Assembly: GCF_002982115.1 (NCBI RefSeq)
Contig: NZ_CP019980.1
Span: forward strand, 4,286,001-4,350,000
Direction of reading: 5' to 3'
DNA length: 64,000 nucleotides
Origin: Lysinibacillus sphaericus
Lineage (GTDB): Bacteria > Bacillota > Bacilli > Bacillales_A > Planococcaceae
Both the position numbers and the translations under genes were made by a program. The notes under the pieces are model-generated. The model did no database searches. It saw nothing but the letters and a program-made list of their open reading frames with translations, and had not been told where the DNA came from. Below are positions 42,828-52,086 of the stretch, in pieces (the first letter of the stretch is position 1; each line of letters opens with the position of its first letter).

Positions 42828-43864
42828 TCATTAATACCTCCCATTACTGGCACCCCATCATCAGGAATAACCACATTAGCAGTTGATCCATTGATTAATA
42901 GATTTTGATAATCTAAAACGCCATCACTATCAATAATGAGCGCCCCAATCTTTGCATAACTTACAAATGATGCTTTAAAAGCTATCTCTTTCAAATGCGT
43001 TGTAATGTTCTTTTTAATATTTGTTTTGACTACTTCCTCTGTGTAGCCTGGCATCAAAGTTAAGGCTACTGACAGATTAAGTAATAACGCTTCTGCAGAT
43101 ATAACAAGCAAATCCTCAACGCCAAACGGCATTTCTATTTCAATATGCATTTTTACATCTTCAATTAATTCACTTGTTGCAGGTAATTTGTTCGCATCGA
43201 TCACGACCACTTTCATTGTTAACGGACCATTATAGCGAGGAAATACTTTTGCATCCCCAACACCTGTTACTTCTAATGCCCATTCACGATATTGATATTT
43301 GTTTCCTGCTTTACCCGGACGCTGTAGCTTATCATAATAACGCTGGCGTAAATCATGATCTGTTTCCTCATCGTAACCATCAACAACAGCATCAGGATTG
43401 TACACATTCACCAAGCCATTGATAGATGCAGGGAAATTTATAATGGTGTTCGCAGGCACGTTTCCTATTTGGCCAAACTCATTACATTGCACTCGAACAT
43501 GAGCAAACCCACTTTCATTTAGAACAGCTTCTTCAAGGACTGTGTATAAAATTGTGTCTGTACCAACTAGCTCGCCAACTTTTGCAAGTGTGCCAGCTGT
43601 ACCCGAAACAATGACGGTTGTTGTTGCTTGGGTAGCAGGTTTACGGCTAATTCCTGTGCGTTGATAAACAAATCGAGTAAGCTCGTCACCGGTTAATTTT
43701 TCAACATCCAGTTTTTCTTGTACTGCAGCAATTTTCTTTTGTTGTCCAGCAAATTCTACGGCCACAGGCTTTGTCACATCATAAACAAAGTTACCTTTAG
43801 ACTTATCGTAATCATTGCTAATATTGGTCATCATTCGATCATGAATGATTTTTTCATCTTCCAT
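42824..43864 (-). CDS. xkdT: Baseplate J-like protein (XkdT)
   Basis: 346 residues, family-typical length. Signature segments: YDKSKGNFVYDVTKPVAVEF, TGDELTRFVYQRTGISRKPA, and ETDHDLRQRYYDKLQRPGKA with GNKYQYREWALEVTGVGDAK. Baseplate wedge component homologous to P2 gpJ / T4 gp6 type. Tightly packed with neighbours. Confidence 0.92.
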   Translation of the reverse strand: MEDEKIIHDRMMTNISNDYDKSKGNFVYDVTKPVAVEFAGQQKKIAAVQEKLDVEKLTGDELTRFVYQRTGISRKPATQATTTVIVSGTAGTLAKVGELVGTDTILYTVLEEAVLNESGFAHVRVQCNEFGQIGNVPANTIINFPASINGLVNVYNPDAVVDGYDEETDHDLRQRYYDKLQRPGKAGNKYQYREWALEVTGVGDAKVFPRYNGPLTMKVVVIDANKLPATSELIEDVKMHIEIEMPFGVEDLLVISAEALLLNLSVALTLMPGYTEEVVKTNIKKNITTHLKEIAFKASFVSYAKIGALIIDSDGVLDYQNLLINGSTANVVIPDDGVPVMGGINE

Positions 43865-44311
43865 CTACGCTGCCACCTTCTTTATTGGCTCGTCAATTTC
43901 GAATGCACCTTCTACCGTGACGACTCTAAATTTTATCCGCATCCATTTTCCATCATGGCTAAACTGCCATTCCTGAATCTCTTGAATGTGTGTATGTTCT
44001 AACAATGAAGCTGTAACCTCGCGTTTAATTTCTGCTTCAATAAAGGCACGTGGTAGGCTAGAACCTATTAAATCCTCTAATGTCACGCCATAAGGAATAT
44101 CTTTATAAATCCTAAAGCGAAAGCGCTCAGTCTTTAACACTTTTAAAATCCATTGTTTTAAGGTTTCCAAGCCATGAATCTCAATCATTTTTCCATTTTT
44201 AAAGACAAAATCACCTTTATCAAAGTCATACAAAAAAGACTTACCAAGTGGAGGTAAGTCCGTTTCAATTTCTTGCGTATTAAATTCTAGTTGAGCAATC
44301 TTAGGTAACAT
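43865..44311 (-). CDS. xkdS: DUF2634 baseplate protein (XkdS)
   Basis: 148 residues with the gp25-like/DUF2634 block FVFKNGKMIEIHGLETLKQW and YGVTLEDLIGSSLPRAFIEA. Baseplate wedge protein with lysozyme-like gp25 fold inferred from family. Overlaps its upstream gene by one base. Confidence 0.88.
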   Translation of the reverse strand: MLPKIAQLEFNTQEIETDLPPLGKSFLYDFDKGDFVFKNGKMIEIHGLETLKQWILKVLKTERFRFRIYKDIPYGVTLEDLIGSSLPRAFIEAEIKREVTASLLEHTHIQEIQEWQFSHDGKWMRIKFRVVTVEGAFEIDEPIKKVAA

Positions 44312-44670
44312 TATTCGAACCTCACCGCCCTACCTACAACAAAATAAAGCTGTTCATCTGCAGTTGGTAACAATATTACCTCGTCACCTTCTTTTAGCGT
44401 GTCTTTTGTTTTAGATTTCACTTCTTTCGCTTCAAATGATTGAAGTTGACTATCTGTAAATCGAATATCACCCTCTAGCTCAATTTCACGTTCATAATCT
44501 TCAAGGACATGAGCAGCAAAAACTAATTGACTATTACTAAGAATGACGGTTTCATTTAACCGTATTTGAGCACTAGGAGGTGGCGAAATAACAATGCCTG
44601 TAGACATTGACACTTGCTTAGGATTTTCATTTTCTTTTAACATCCTTGCTAAAGTTGTAATAGGATCCAT
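44311..44670 (-). CDS. xkdR: DUF2577 baseplate protein (XkdR)
   Basis: 119 residues; STGIVISPPPSAQIRLNETV and LKEGDEVILLPTADEQLYFV are characteristic of XkdR, a small OB-like baseplate component. The order XkdQ-R-S-T is the same as in PBSX. Confidence 0.86.
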   Translation of the reverse strand: MDPITTLARMLKENENPKQVSMSTGIVISPPPSAQIRLNETVILSNSQLVFAAHVLEDYEREIELEGDIRFTDSQLQSFEAKEVKSKTKDTLKEGDEVILLPTADEQLYFVVGRAVRFE

Positions 44671-45651
44671 TTACTTCACCTCTAACGTAGGTTTCATTGT
44701 GTGTATGCCTTTGCTAATCGTATGCAATACATCTTTAATCAAGAAAGTACCCTTAATGCCTGTAGTTGGTTCTTCTAGTGCGAATAGACGGCCTGCTCTA
44801 AAATCATCATGGCCCATCAAATCAACGCTATTTTCTTCTGACACTTTTGATAACTGCTTTAATTCATTTTCAGCCACCTGTTTAGCGCTTTTCTTTTCAT
44901 TTTGATCTAGCTTTATCACTTTAGTAATACGGCCATACTTCTCAGCCATTTTATTATCAGACTTGGTTAAAACTACTTTGTCATTATTTCCTACAACCTG
45001 GATTGTATTAGCCATTTCTGTAATGCTACGTCTTTTAGAAGGATTCATAAGTGCTGAATGAATATCGTACTGTGGACCACCTTCGAATAATTGAAATGTA
45101 CCGGTTACTACTACATCACTTTGTTTTTCGATGTATAGTTTGCCCTGGCGCATTTCCATGAGATATTTTACGCCTAATGATTGTTCTGCAGTCGTTAGAA
45201 TGTCTTTGATAATTTCGCTTACTTTTTTATCATTGAATATTTCCGTAATGGCTTTGGGAATAGATACGATGTTACCTATTTGGATATTAAAATCTTTAGC
45301 TATTTTCTTGATACAAGCGTCTGCAGACAATTTATTAAACTGATATACAGCTGTAGATTTATTTAAGTAAAAGGCATAATCAAAGGCAGCGTATGCAATT
45401 GGTGATCTTCCATTTTTCAACTCGTCCACAATAATAGCTCGCGTTATTTCCTTACCATTGTTGTATAGAGCCACCATATCACCAATATCACATGGATTCA
45501 CAGGGAAGTAATTTGTATCAGTAAAAGCGATACTAAAATTAATTTCGTCCCCTAATTCCTCCATGTTGCTACGCCAGGTTAATGTGCCAAGCAAAGGTGT
45601 AATATTTGTCATGGTATCACCTTTAATTAGCCATAGTTCATGAGCCATCAT
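44671..45651 (-). CDS. xkdQ: Baseplate hub / tail lysis protein (XkdQ)
   Basis: 326 residues. ITPLLGTLTWRSNMEELGDE and FDYAFYLNKSTAVYQFNKLS belong to the XkdQ/YqbQ family, a gpD-like hub domain. The C-terminal QVAENELKQLSKVSEENSVD and GHDDFRAGRLFALEEPTTGI match its late domain. Reads into the next gene by four bases at its start. Confidence 0.88.
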   Translation of the reverse strand: MMAHELWLIKGDTMTNITPLLGTLTWRSNMEELGDEINFSIAFTDTNYFPVNPCDIGDMVALYNNGKEITRAIIVDELKNGRSPIAYAAFDYAFYLNKSTAVYQFNKLSADACIKKIAKDFNIQIGNIVSIPKAITEIFNDKKVSEIIKDILTTAEQSLGVKYLMEMRQGKLYIEKQSDVVVTGTFQLFEGGPQYDIHSALMNPSKRRSITEMANTIQVVGNNDKVVLTKSDNKMAEKYGRITKVIKLDQNEKKSAKQVAENELKQLSKVSEENSVDLMGHDDFRAGRLFALEEPTTGIKGTFLIKDVLHTISKGIHTMKPTLEVK

Positions 45652-46070
45652 TTCACCTTCTTTGTTTCTAAAATAATCTCTTTAAATTCTGATAGAGCCA
45701 ATGAATAATAAACATCACCTGAACCGTCTTGTAGCCCTGGTTCAAAGTTTTCAATCGTCACTAGCATATTAATAGGAGTATTGGACATAATCAGTCGAAT
45801 TGGCATTCGTTTGTCTATCCATCCCTCAATGATCTCGTAATACTCCCACCCAAAATATTTATTGTTTCGTGAAAATGGATACACCTTTGAGGGAAAAAAA
45901 GAATCAATCGTAAGAGATTTCAAGCCTCTACGACCAAGTAATTTAATGTCACCTTGATTAATCGTAGTGAAAACTTCATTATTCACAGGGCTAGGTATTT
46001 TAAAACTAGCTGGCACTATAGGAAGTTGAATAATCTGCTTGCGATCCATTGTGCTTAGAAAAATGTCCAT
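45648..46070 (-). CDS. XkdP-like baseplate protein without LysM domain
   Basis: 140 residues equal to the N-terminal domain of XkdP (LPIVPASFKIPSPVNNEVFT, GDIKLLGRRGLKSLTIDSFF, YYEIIEGWIDKRMPIRLIMS). The LysM domain found at the C terminus of the PBSX protein is absent, so this is a short version that links tape measure to hub. Confidence 0.8.
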   Translation of the reverse strand: MDIFLSTMDRKQIIQLPIVPASFKIPSPVNNEVFTTINQGDIKLLGRRGLKSLTIDSFFPSKVYPFSRNNKYFGWEYYEIIEGWIDKRMPIRLIMSNTPINMLVTIENFEPGLQDGSGDVYYSLALSEFKEIILETKKVK

Positions 46071-46083
46071 CTATTCAACCTCC

Positions 46084-48207
46084 TTATAAATTGGCCAATC
46101 TTAATTTTAGTAATGGCACAAGTTCATTCGCGACTTCCATAGGTGTAACACCTTTAGCATTTAAGTTTTGAATAATAACCTGTACATTGCTGTTATTTGC
46201 AGTTGCGGGCTGAGGGGTACTTCCTGTAGTTGTAGGCGTTGCTACAGCAACAGGTGACGGTTGAACCATTTTATCTATGTTATCAATATTCCCACCTGCA
46301 GCACGTACACGTTCAGCTTGTCGAGCTGGAATAATCATTTCGCCTTTATGGATTTGTGCTAGGTGATCCTCCTCAATGCGGTTAGAACCAACATCATACT
46401 GCGGTACTTTACCACCTGCTGAGGTTTTATTAATATTGTCCACACCCGTTTTTACATCTCCCCAACTGACTTTAGGGACAATGGGGATGTTTACACCAGG
46501 GATTTTATTAATTACCTTAATAAGCCCATTGAGCTTATCGATAACAAAATTAACACCACTTCCAGCCGCGCTTTTAATAGTGTTCCACGTTGTATCCCAA
46601 CCAGCGCGAACCTTGTCCCAATTTTGATATAGCGTGATTCCTGCAGCAATGAGTGCTCCGATTGGACCAGCTACAAGTGCTAGCATTGGATTATCGAGTA
46701 ATTTTTGCCACAATTCACTTGCTTTTTGTTTTACAACGTCCCAATTTCGATATAGTAAAACACCTATAGCAATTACTGCTGCAATTCCGATTACTACCCA
46801 AGTAAGTGGACTAGCAAGCATGGCCGTGTTCATTGCCCATTGTCCTGCGGTTGCAAGTCCCATTGCTGTTTTAAAGCCTTGCACCATCGTGGTAACAGTA
46901 GTAATCACTTTTAAAGTGCCTATTCCAACTGCTAGTACACCAGCTGCTGTGCTCACTCCAATGAGTGTTTCCTTAATTGGTCCCCAGTTCTCTCTCACTG
47001 TATTACCAAATTCAAAAGCCTTTTCCACAATACCTTGAATTTTCGGTACTAATTCATCAGCTTTTTGAGCAACTCCTTGTAAAAATTCTTGTGCGCCTGC
47101 ACCGTTTACAACATCGGCTATTCCGACCTGTAGCTCTCGCCATGATGAAATTAACCTATTTTTAAGACTCCCTTCCACTTTGGCAGATGCTGAATCCGTT
47201 GATCCCTCAAAATCCTTCATAGCTTCTTTTGAGCCTAGCATTGCGTACATGGCCCCTGCTTCGAGGTCTTCCCACTTAGTACCGAATAAACCTACACCTA
47301 TTTGATTGGCTGCTACTTGGTCATCCATTCCTTTTAATTCGCCAACTACTTTACTTGCTACATCGGATACGGTTCCTTTACCATCTAAAAAATCTTTCCA
47401 TACTTTCTGCGTTCCTTGTGATAAATCGCCCATAGCATCGCTTGTGCCTTTTGAGCCGTCTTTAACCCGGATTTGGAACTCTTTCATAACATCATTGACG
47501 TAATCTAAGTTGTAAACGCCTGCTTTTGCGCCTCTTTCTAAGATGCCGAAATATTCTTCTGCGCTATACCCCATTGTGCCAAATAAGGACGAATACTCTG
47601 CGACATTATCAAACATTTCGTTTGAAAAATTTAACCCTCGTTGACCACCTGCAGTAAATAAATCAAATGCTTTATCTGCAGATATACCGAAAGCCTCCAT
47701 CATGTTATTCGTGCCACGTGTGACTTCGTTCACGTCACCATCAAACGTTTTAGCTAAAAACATCGCATTAGAAGTAACTTTACTTAATTCTCCATTATCG
47801 ATATTCTTCATGTTTTGTTTTACACGCGCTAATGCACCTGTAACTTCATCGATGTTTTCACAGTACCCTTTACTAAATACTTCTTTTGCAGCACTTCCGT
47901 ACTGTTCCATTTCAGAAGCAGTTGCACCAGTTTGGGCTTGTAACGTGTTTAACGCGCTGTTCATATCCAAGATAGATTTTCCAACGCCTGCTCCTAATGC
48001 CGCAACTCCTGCTGCACCTATGGCACCAGCTCCCATTGCGACTCCTTTAAAAACTCTAGTTGCTCCTTGTCCAAAGCGTTGGATTTGATTGCCGACTCTT
48101 GTGACACCTCGCCCAAAGTCATCAGCTCTCTCACTAGCACGCCTTAAATTACTAGAAAAATCACGGTCTTGTAATGATAAGATTGCTGAAATAACCCTTC
48201 TGCCCAT
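46084..48207 (-). CDS. Tail tape measure protein
   Basis: 707 residues. N-terminal basic amphipathic helices (RASERADDFGRGVTRVGNQI) precede the TP901-type block (LDMNSALNTLQAQTGATASE, YGSAAKEVFSKGY). Hydrophobic segments follow around residues 415-540 (SPLTWVVIGIAAVIAIGVLL, NPMLALVAGPIGALIAAGIT), and the C terminus is flexible and Pro/Thr/Gln-rich. It sets tail length and is thought to be ejected with DNA. It follows the frameshifted tail chaperone as expected. Short for a myophage, implying a tail of roughly 100 nm by the usual about 1.5 angstrom per residue rule. Confidence 0.9.
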   Translation of the reverse strand: MGRRVISAILSLQDRDFSSNLRRASERADDFGRGVTRVGNQIQRFGQGATRVFKGVAMGAGAIGAAGVAALGAGVGKSILDMNSALNTLQAQTGATASEMEQYGSAAKEVFSKGYCENIDEVTGALARVKQNMKNIDNGELSKVTSNAMFLAKTFDGDVNEVTRGTNNMMEAFGISADKAFDLFTAGGQRGLNFSNEMFDNVAEYSSLFGTMGYSAEEYFGILERGAKAGVYNLDYVNDVMKEFQIRVKDGSKGTSDAMGDLSQGTQKVWKDFLDGKGTVSDVASKVVGELKGMDDQVAANQIGVGLFGTKWEDLEAGAMYAMLGSKEAMKDFEGSTDSASAKVEGSLKNRLISSWRELQVGIADVVNGAGAQEFLQGVAQKADELVPKIQGIVEKAFEFGNTVRENWGPIKETLIGVSTAAGVLAVGIGTLKVITTVTTMVQGFKTAMGLATAGQWAMNTAMLASPLTWVVIGIAAVIAIGVLLYRNWDVVKQKASELWQKLLDNPMLALVAGPIGALIAAGITLYQNWDKVRAGWDTTWNTIKSAAGSGVNFVIDKLNGLIKVINKIPGVNIPIVPKVSWGDVKTGVDNINKTSAGGKVPQYDVGSNRIEEDHLAQIHKGEMIIPARQAERVRAAGGNIDNIDKMVQPSPVAVATPTTTGSTPQPATANNSNVQVIIQNLNAKGVTPMEVANELVPLLKLRLANL

Positions 48208-48237
48208 ATTCTCACCGCCTTTAGCAAAAGAAAAAAG

Positions 48238-48426
48238 CTAGAACGAGACTGTCTTCATCGCTCCAGCTTGTATATGTTTGTTTCTTTCTTCTAACTCCTT
48301 GTCCAAACTTGCTGTCATAAATAGCTTGGTATCGTAATCAAGATTTAATAAATATTCAAGCTTAAAGCCTTTTTGATTATAGTGATGAAGAAAATAAAAA
48401 TCATCATCACTATCAATTAGTTTTTT
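48238..48426 (-). other. Programmed -1 frameshift extension of the tail chaperone
   Basis: The slippery heptamer A AAA AAC (48420-48426, minus strand) lies in the correct phase directly before the XkdN stop TAA. A -1 slip opens 60 further codons (LIDSDDDFYFLHHYNQKGFK ... ending MKTVSF, stop TAG) that fill the gap up to the tape-measure gene. A long/short chaperone pair (gpG/gpGT type) made by frameshifting before the tape measure gene is conserved in tailed phages. The fused product would be 191 residues. Confidence 0.82.
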
Positions 48427-48812
48427 ATAGCTTTAACTCCGCCTTTTTTATATCCTGCTAATTCAAACGCCACCTCTGATAATTGGGCAATTTCCCCTGG
48501 ATCAAAGATTTTTGATACGATTTCAGTAGGGATTGTTTTACAACCATATGCTGCTAATAATTCAGGATCTTTTAAATTTGGCTCAATCATTGTGTTGTAA
48601 ACAATGTATTCATCAGCATCCGTGTCATTGTTTTCATCTCGTGCCATTTTCATTGTATCTACACATAAAGACTTTTCAGGTTTACGCAAGACTACTACAA
48701 CACCTAAGCGCTCAACAACTACTTCCTCTGTGACATCATCCTTCACTTGATATTTTTCTTTCTCTTTCATTAAATCTACAACTGATAAACGTTTGAATTC
48801 TTTTTTTGTCAT
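48417..48812 (-). CDS. xkdN: Tail assembly chaperone, short form (XkdN)
   Basis: 131 residues. RLSVVDLMKEKEKYQVKDDV, LRKPEKSLCVDTMKMARDEN and FDPGEIAQLSEVAFELAGYK fit XkdN. It binds the tape measure protein and recruits tube subunits. Its last two sense codons, AAA AAC, form a -1 slippery site with the preceding A, giving a longer form described separately. Confidence 0.86.
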   Translation of the reverse strand: MTKKEFKRLSVVDLMKEKEKYQVKDDVTEEVVVERLGVVVVLRKPEKSLCVDTMKMARDENNDTDADEYIVYNTMIEPNLKDPELLAAYGCKTIPTEIVSKIFDPGEIAQLSEVAFELAGYKKGGVKAIKN

Positions 48813-48840
48813 TTCAAATTCCTCCAGTGTGGTTATTTAT

Positions 48841-49275
48841 TTAAGCACTAATTAAATCGATAGGATCATAGTCTGCAAAGTTAAATGGTAATTCCTCTGT
48901 GCCAATTGTCTTTTGTGCAAACTGCATTAACATAAATTCATTAAATGTTACTTCGTTAATGGCAATACGTTCTGAACCGAAAGCATCGGGGTCCGCTAGT
49001 TTACCCACCAAATTCACGTCAGGTACAACACCTTCTTTAACTGCTTTGGCTAATAGATTTGCACCTCGCGAATATACTTTCTTCACTTTTAATGTTCCTT
49101 CACCTGACCAACCTGTCATCTTTTTATGAGTTGCTAAATCCTCGGCCATATTTACATCTTCATAATCAATGGTTACTTTAGCCTCGAATTCTTCTACATC
49201 AAGCCATTTCTCATTGTTAACCCAAACACTGCCGAATGTACCGTTAATTAATTTATTAGGTTTTAATTTACCCAT
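48841..49275 (-). CDS. xkdM: Tail tube protein (XkdM)
   Basis: 144 residues; LINGTFGSVWVNNEKWLDVE, HKKMTGWSGEGTLKVKKVYS and NEFMLMQFAQKTIGTEELPF are typical of the XkdM tube family of contractile tails. Follows the sheath gene with a small gap and has GGAGGGATA upstream. Confidence 0.9.
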   Translation of the reverse strand: MGKLKPNKLINGTFGSVWVNNEKWLDVEEFEAKVTIDYEDVNMAEDLATHKKMTGWSGEGTLKVKKVYSRGANLLAKAVKEGVVPDVNLVGKLADPDAFGSERIAINEVTFNEFMLMQFAQKTIGTEELPFNFADYDPIDLISA

Positions 49276-49291
49276 GTGTCAATATCCCTCC

Positions 49292-50350
49292 TTAAATCGC
49301 TATATCCATATCTAAGTCCTCAATAGCATCTACAATCTTAATGTTGCCGCCTACAAAAACATTGCGTTTAAAGGACATTTCTTTTACTTTTTGATCGTCC
49401 CAATCCGTTGTATCTACTCCGATATTTTCCCACGCCAAACGTTGTTTTCGGACATTAATTTCTGATTTATTATCGTAATTCGGATCAAGTATTTCCTCAC
49501 CTTCTAAACCATCAAAGTATGCATTGACTGATCGTATAAACAATACTTGATTATCGTAGATGTTATTGTGTTTACCAATATAGTGCTTATCAAATGTTGT
49601 TCGAATATCGTCTTTTATCATGTCCTGTACTTCCATAACACGGATTGATTTAAAGTCTTCTGTCTTTTTACCTGTTGTTGTTGTCAGACTGTTGACACCT
49701 CGTCCGATTTTAATATTTTCGCCGTCATTGATAAGAATAAGCTCACCATTATCAACAGCTGTGTCAGGATCTTCAATATCTGTAATAGCATCTATTTCAT
49801 TCAACTCGTAATAAGTAGATGAACGTGTAAATGGCAACCCTGCCAGGATACCAGCAATCCGCGCTGTGTATTCTGCAGTTTTATAATCCTTCTCGCCAAC
49901 TTTAATTCCTGTTGTTGTGAAATTAATGATTCCTTCATGATCTGCATCACAGTTTGGTAAAACTGCCTTAAATGTTTTCTTATTATTGTCACGTTTAGTC
50001 TTAATCCATGTTGCAATAGTTGTTGTATCCTTGTCTTCAATACCTGGAATGGCCAAGTAATTAAATCGCTTATTGTTTAAGCGTGTTAATGCGGCGTTAT
50101 AATCAACTGCAGTTGTTGCCAAACGTTCAATAATGACTTTACTTGGTGTACCCATGAAAGTTTTTTGAATGTAATCTAAGTTTTCTGCTGACCATGCATC
50201 GGTTTTTACTTCCTCTATGCTTTTATACGTTACTGTATCAGCCGTTTGCACGTCGTCTTTTAATATCAATGCAACAATTCCAAGCTGGCTACGCTTAATA
50301 GCTGTAACGGCTTTGCCATTAAACTCAATAATAATTTGTGGTAGGCCCAT
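49292..50350 (-). CDS. xkdK: Tail sheath protein (XkdK)
   Basis: 352 residues. N-terminal GLPQIIIEFNGKAVTAIKRS, central AEYTARIAGILAGLPFTRSS and C-terminal RNVFVGGNIKIVDAIEDLDM are the recognised sheath regions. The presence of a sheath shows the phage is a myophage with a contractile tail. Confidence 0.93.
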   Translation of the reverse strand: MGLPQIIIEFNGKAVTAIKRSQLGIVALILKDDVQTADTVTYKSIEEVKTDAWSAENLDYIQKTFMGTPSKVIIERLATTAVDYNAALTRLNNKRFNYLAIPGIEDKDTTTIATWIKTKRDNNKKTFKAVLPNCDADHEGIINFTTTGIKVGEKDYKTAEYTARIAGILAGLPFTRSSTYYELNEIDAITDIEDPDTAVDNGELILINDGENIKIGRGVNSLTTTTGKKTEDFKSIRVMEVQDMIKDDIRTTFDKHYIGKHNNIYDNQVLFIRSVNAYFDGLEGEEILDPNYDNKSEINVRKQRLAWENIGVDTTDWDDQKVKEMSFKRNVFVGGNIKIVDAIEDLDMDIAI

Positions 50351-50353
50351 TGT

Positions 50354-50851
50354 TTAATCCCCTTCCTCGTCATCCAACTCACCCATAAGCTCAATTGGAT
50401 GTTTCTCATACCATTCTTTCCCGTTTTTAATTTCATCCTCGAAATTAGTATTTGAACTTGAACTTCCCTCACCGTATTCACGGCCTTCAAAGAATTGAAG
50501 GTCAAATTCAAATTGCAATACACCATCGATCTCATCAAAATTAGGTTCGACTATATCCAAATAGCGATCACCTACCGAAATTTTAAGGTCAAATAAATTA
50601 CCAAGTGCTTCTTGAACATCTAGCAATTCAATCGCATTATCATTTTCATCTGTAGGAAAATAAAAAATGCGAACCGTGCAAGACTTTTCAACTTGTGTTA
50701 AATAGCCCTCACGCTTCACATTATCAAGTTCAATTTTAAATGATGGTCGTGTAAATCCTTCATTAGCTGATTTACTAGAAACATCTATATCAATAAAATT
50801 AGACTGCAGTTTCTTATTGATTGTCGTTTTAATTTGTTTAAAAGTAATCAT
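50354..50851 (-). CDS. Tail terminator-like protein (XkdJ position, DUF6838-like)
   Basis: 165 residues; KTTINKKLQSNFIDIDVSSK and CTVRIFYFPTDENDNAIELL resemble phage tail completion proteins. A Ser/acidic C-terminal tail follows (GEGSSSSNTNFEDE). Lies between the gp10-like gene (four-base overlap) and the sheath. Assignment from family-like sequence and position. Confidence 0.75.
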   Translation of the reverse strand: MITFKQIKTTINKKLQSNFIDIDVSSKSANEGFTRPSFKIELDNVKREGYLTQVEKSCTVRIFYFPTDENDNAIELLDVQEALGNLFDLKISVGDRYLDIVEPNFDEIDGVLQFEFDLQFFEGREYGEGSSSSNTNFEDEIKNGKEWYEKHPIELMGELDDEEGD

Positions 50852-51276
50852 AGTTTCTTTTTCCTTAATAATTCATCTAGCCATTTTACTGTTTCTTTTT
50901 CTGCATCACCTGAAGACTCAAATTCACGCATACCTTTGTCTAATGGTTTTTTGCCGTGCACAAAATCGCCTGTTTTATTGCCCTCATGGTCTACCATCCA
51001 ATGCCCATCTTCCACTAAGTGTGCATGTGGTGACGAATTATAAACACGGGCAACTAATTCACCATGATAACCAACAAAGACTTTTCCTCGCTTCCACTTT
51101 TTATGGTAGTTGCCTGTCTTTTTCTTTACTAGACTGCGCGCCTTTTTCGCTACAGTAGTCCTTGCTTTTGAACCAATTTTACGCATCAGTTTCGGAGCTT
51201 CATTAGGCAAATCTTTTGTTGCTACATCAAATAAATCACGTTGAAAGTCAGTTAAACCGTTCATTTGAATGCTCAC
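50848..51276 (-). CDS. HK97 gp10-like head-tail protein (XkdI)
   Basis: 142 residues, very basic N half (KIGSKARTTVAKKARSLVKK) with TGNYHKKWKRGKVF and SSPHAHLVEDGHW, the HK97 gp10 family marker. Head-tail joining or neck protein. Overlaps both neighbours by four bases. Confidence 0.85.
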   Translation of the reverse strand: MSIQMNGLTDFQRDLFDVATKDLPNEAPKLMRKIGSKARTTVAKKARSLVKKKTGNYHKKWKRGKVFVGYHGELVARVYNSSPHAHLVEDGHWMVDHEGNKTGDFVHGKKPLDKGMREFESSGDAEKETVKWLDELLRKKKL

Positions 51277-51602
51277 TTCAACACCTCCTGGACAAAGATT
51301 TCAAGTGTTTCATTCTTGAAATAAGGATTGAGAACATATTTGATTTCAAACTCATGGTCCTTAAATCTGATACGCATATTCTTTGTAATGTCTTTTCCAG
51401 CGTTATACCGAACAATGATTTTATGTGTAACATTTGTTAGGATCGTATCCGCTACCTGTTTTTGTAACGAGCCAGTTTGTGGAATGATAGCTGCCCATAA
51501 TTTTTTTACAGGTATAAATTTATAAATGGTTTCTTCCAACTCATTTTTAGCCTTTTGATTAGTGAGGATTTCAATTCTGTGTCTTAAATCTCCAGGATTC
51601 AT
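51273..51602 (-). CDS. Head closure protein (gp16 / XkdH type)
   Basis: 109 residues with the SPP1 gp16-like opening MNPGDLRHRIEILT and KLWAAIIPQTGS, and NMRIRFKDHEFEIKYVLNPY. Closes the portal channel after packaging in this family. Confidence 0.85.
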   Translation of the reverse strand: MNPGDLRHRIEILTNQKAKNELEETIYKFIPVKKLWAAIIPQTGSLQKQVADTILTNVTHKIIVRYNAGKDITKNMRIRFKDHEFEIKYVLNPYFKNETLEIFVQEVLK

Positions 51603-51611
51603 AATCTCACC

Positions 51612-51902
51612 TCAAAGTAAATTGATTGAATGCATATCTAAAATAGATTGAACAACTTTATTCACGTTGTTATCCTTCACCGTAAAGATGCGATTTTCAT
51701 ACATTTCATTCGAAAGCACAAAAACAGCGATTGAAATGTCTTCTTTTGTGTTCAGTTGTTCATCTGATAGCCCTGTATATCCTTTTATATAAGCTTTTAC
51801 AGCGGATAAAATAAGTGTAAAAGTCGAAATAACATCTGATTCTGTTTCGTCTTCCCGCGCATATTTAGCCAGTTCAACTGGCGTAATTTCACTAACCTGC
51901 AT
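51612..51902 (-). CDS. Head-tail connector protein (gp6-like)
   Basis: 96 residues; ITPVELAKYAREDETESDVI, LILSAVKAYIKGYTGLSDEQ and DISIAVFVLSNEMYENR match the small gp6-like adaptor that binds the portal. Overlaps the stop codon of the preceding small gene. Confidence 0.85.
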   Translation of the reverse strand: MQVSEITPVELAKYAREDETESDVISTFTLILSAVKAYIKGYTGLSDEQLNTKEDISIAVFVLSNEMYENRIFTVKDNNVNKVVQSILDMHSINLL

Positions 51903-52047
51903 CAGTTTTCACCTGCTTTTTCACAACAACTTCCTCTACGTGGCCAGCTTGTAACAAATCATCTGCCACATTCTTTGGCAGCACTTTAACTTCATCCTTT
52001 GACATTGTGACGCTACCCGAAAAACTTACAAGTGCTTTTACTTTCAT
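51892..52047 (-). CDS. 51-residue phage head-region protein
   Basis: The product starts MKVKALVSFSGSVTMSKDEV and ends VKTDAG. The ribosome binding site is GGGGGTGACAG and the stop overlaps the connector start by 11 bases, so it is part of the head operon. Similar small proteins with K-ALVSFSG openings follow capsid genes in other Firmicute phages; function unknown. Confidence 0.75.
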   Translation of the reverse strand: MKVKALVSFSGSVTMSKDEVKVLPKNVADDLLQAGHVEEVVVKKQVKTDAG

Positions 52048-52086
52048 TCTGTCACCCCCTAATAAAAGAAGCGTAGAGTTTCACCC

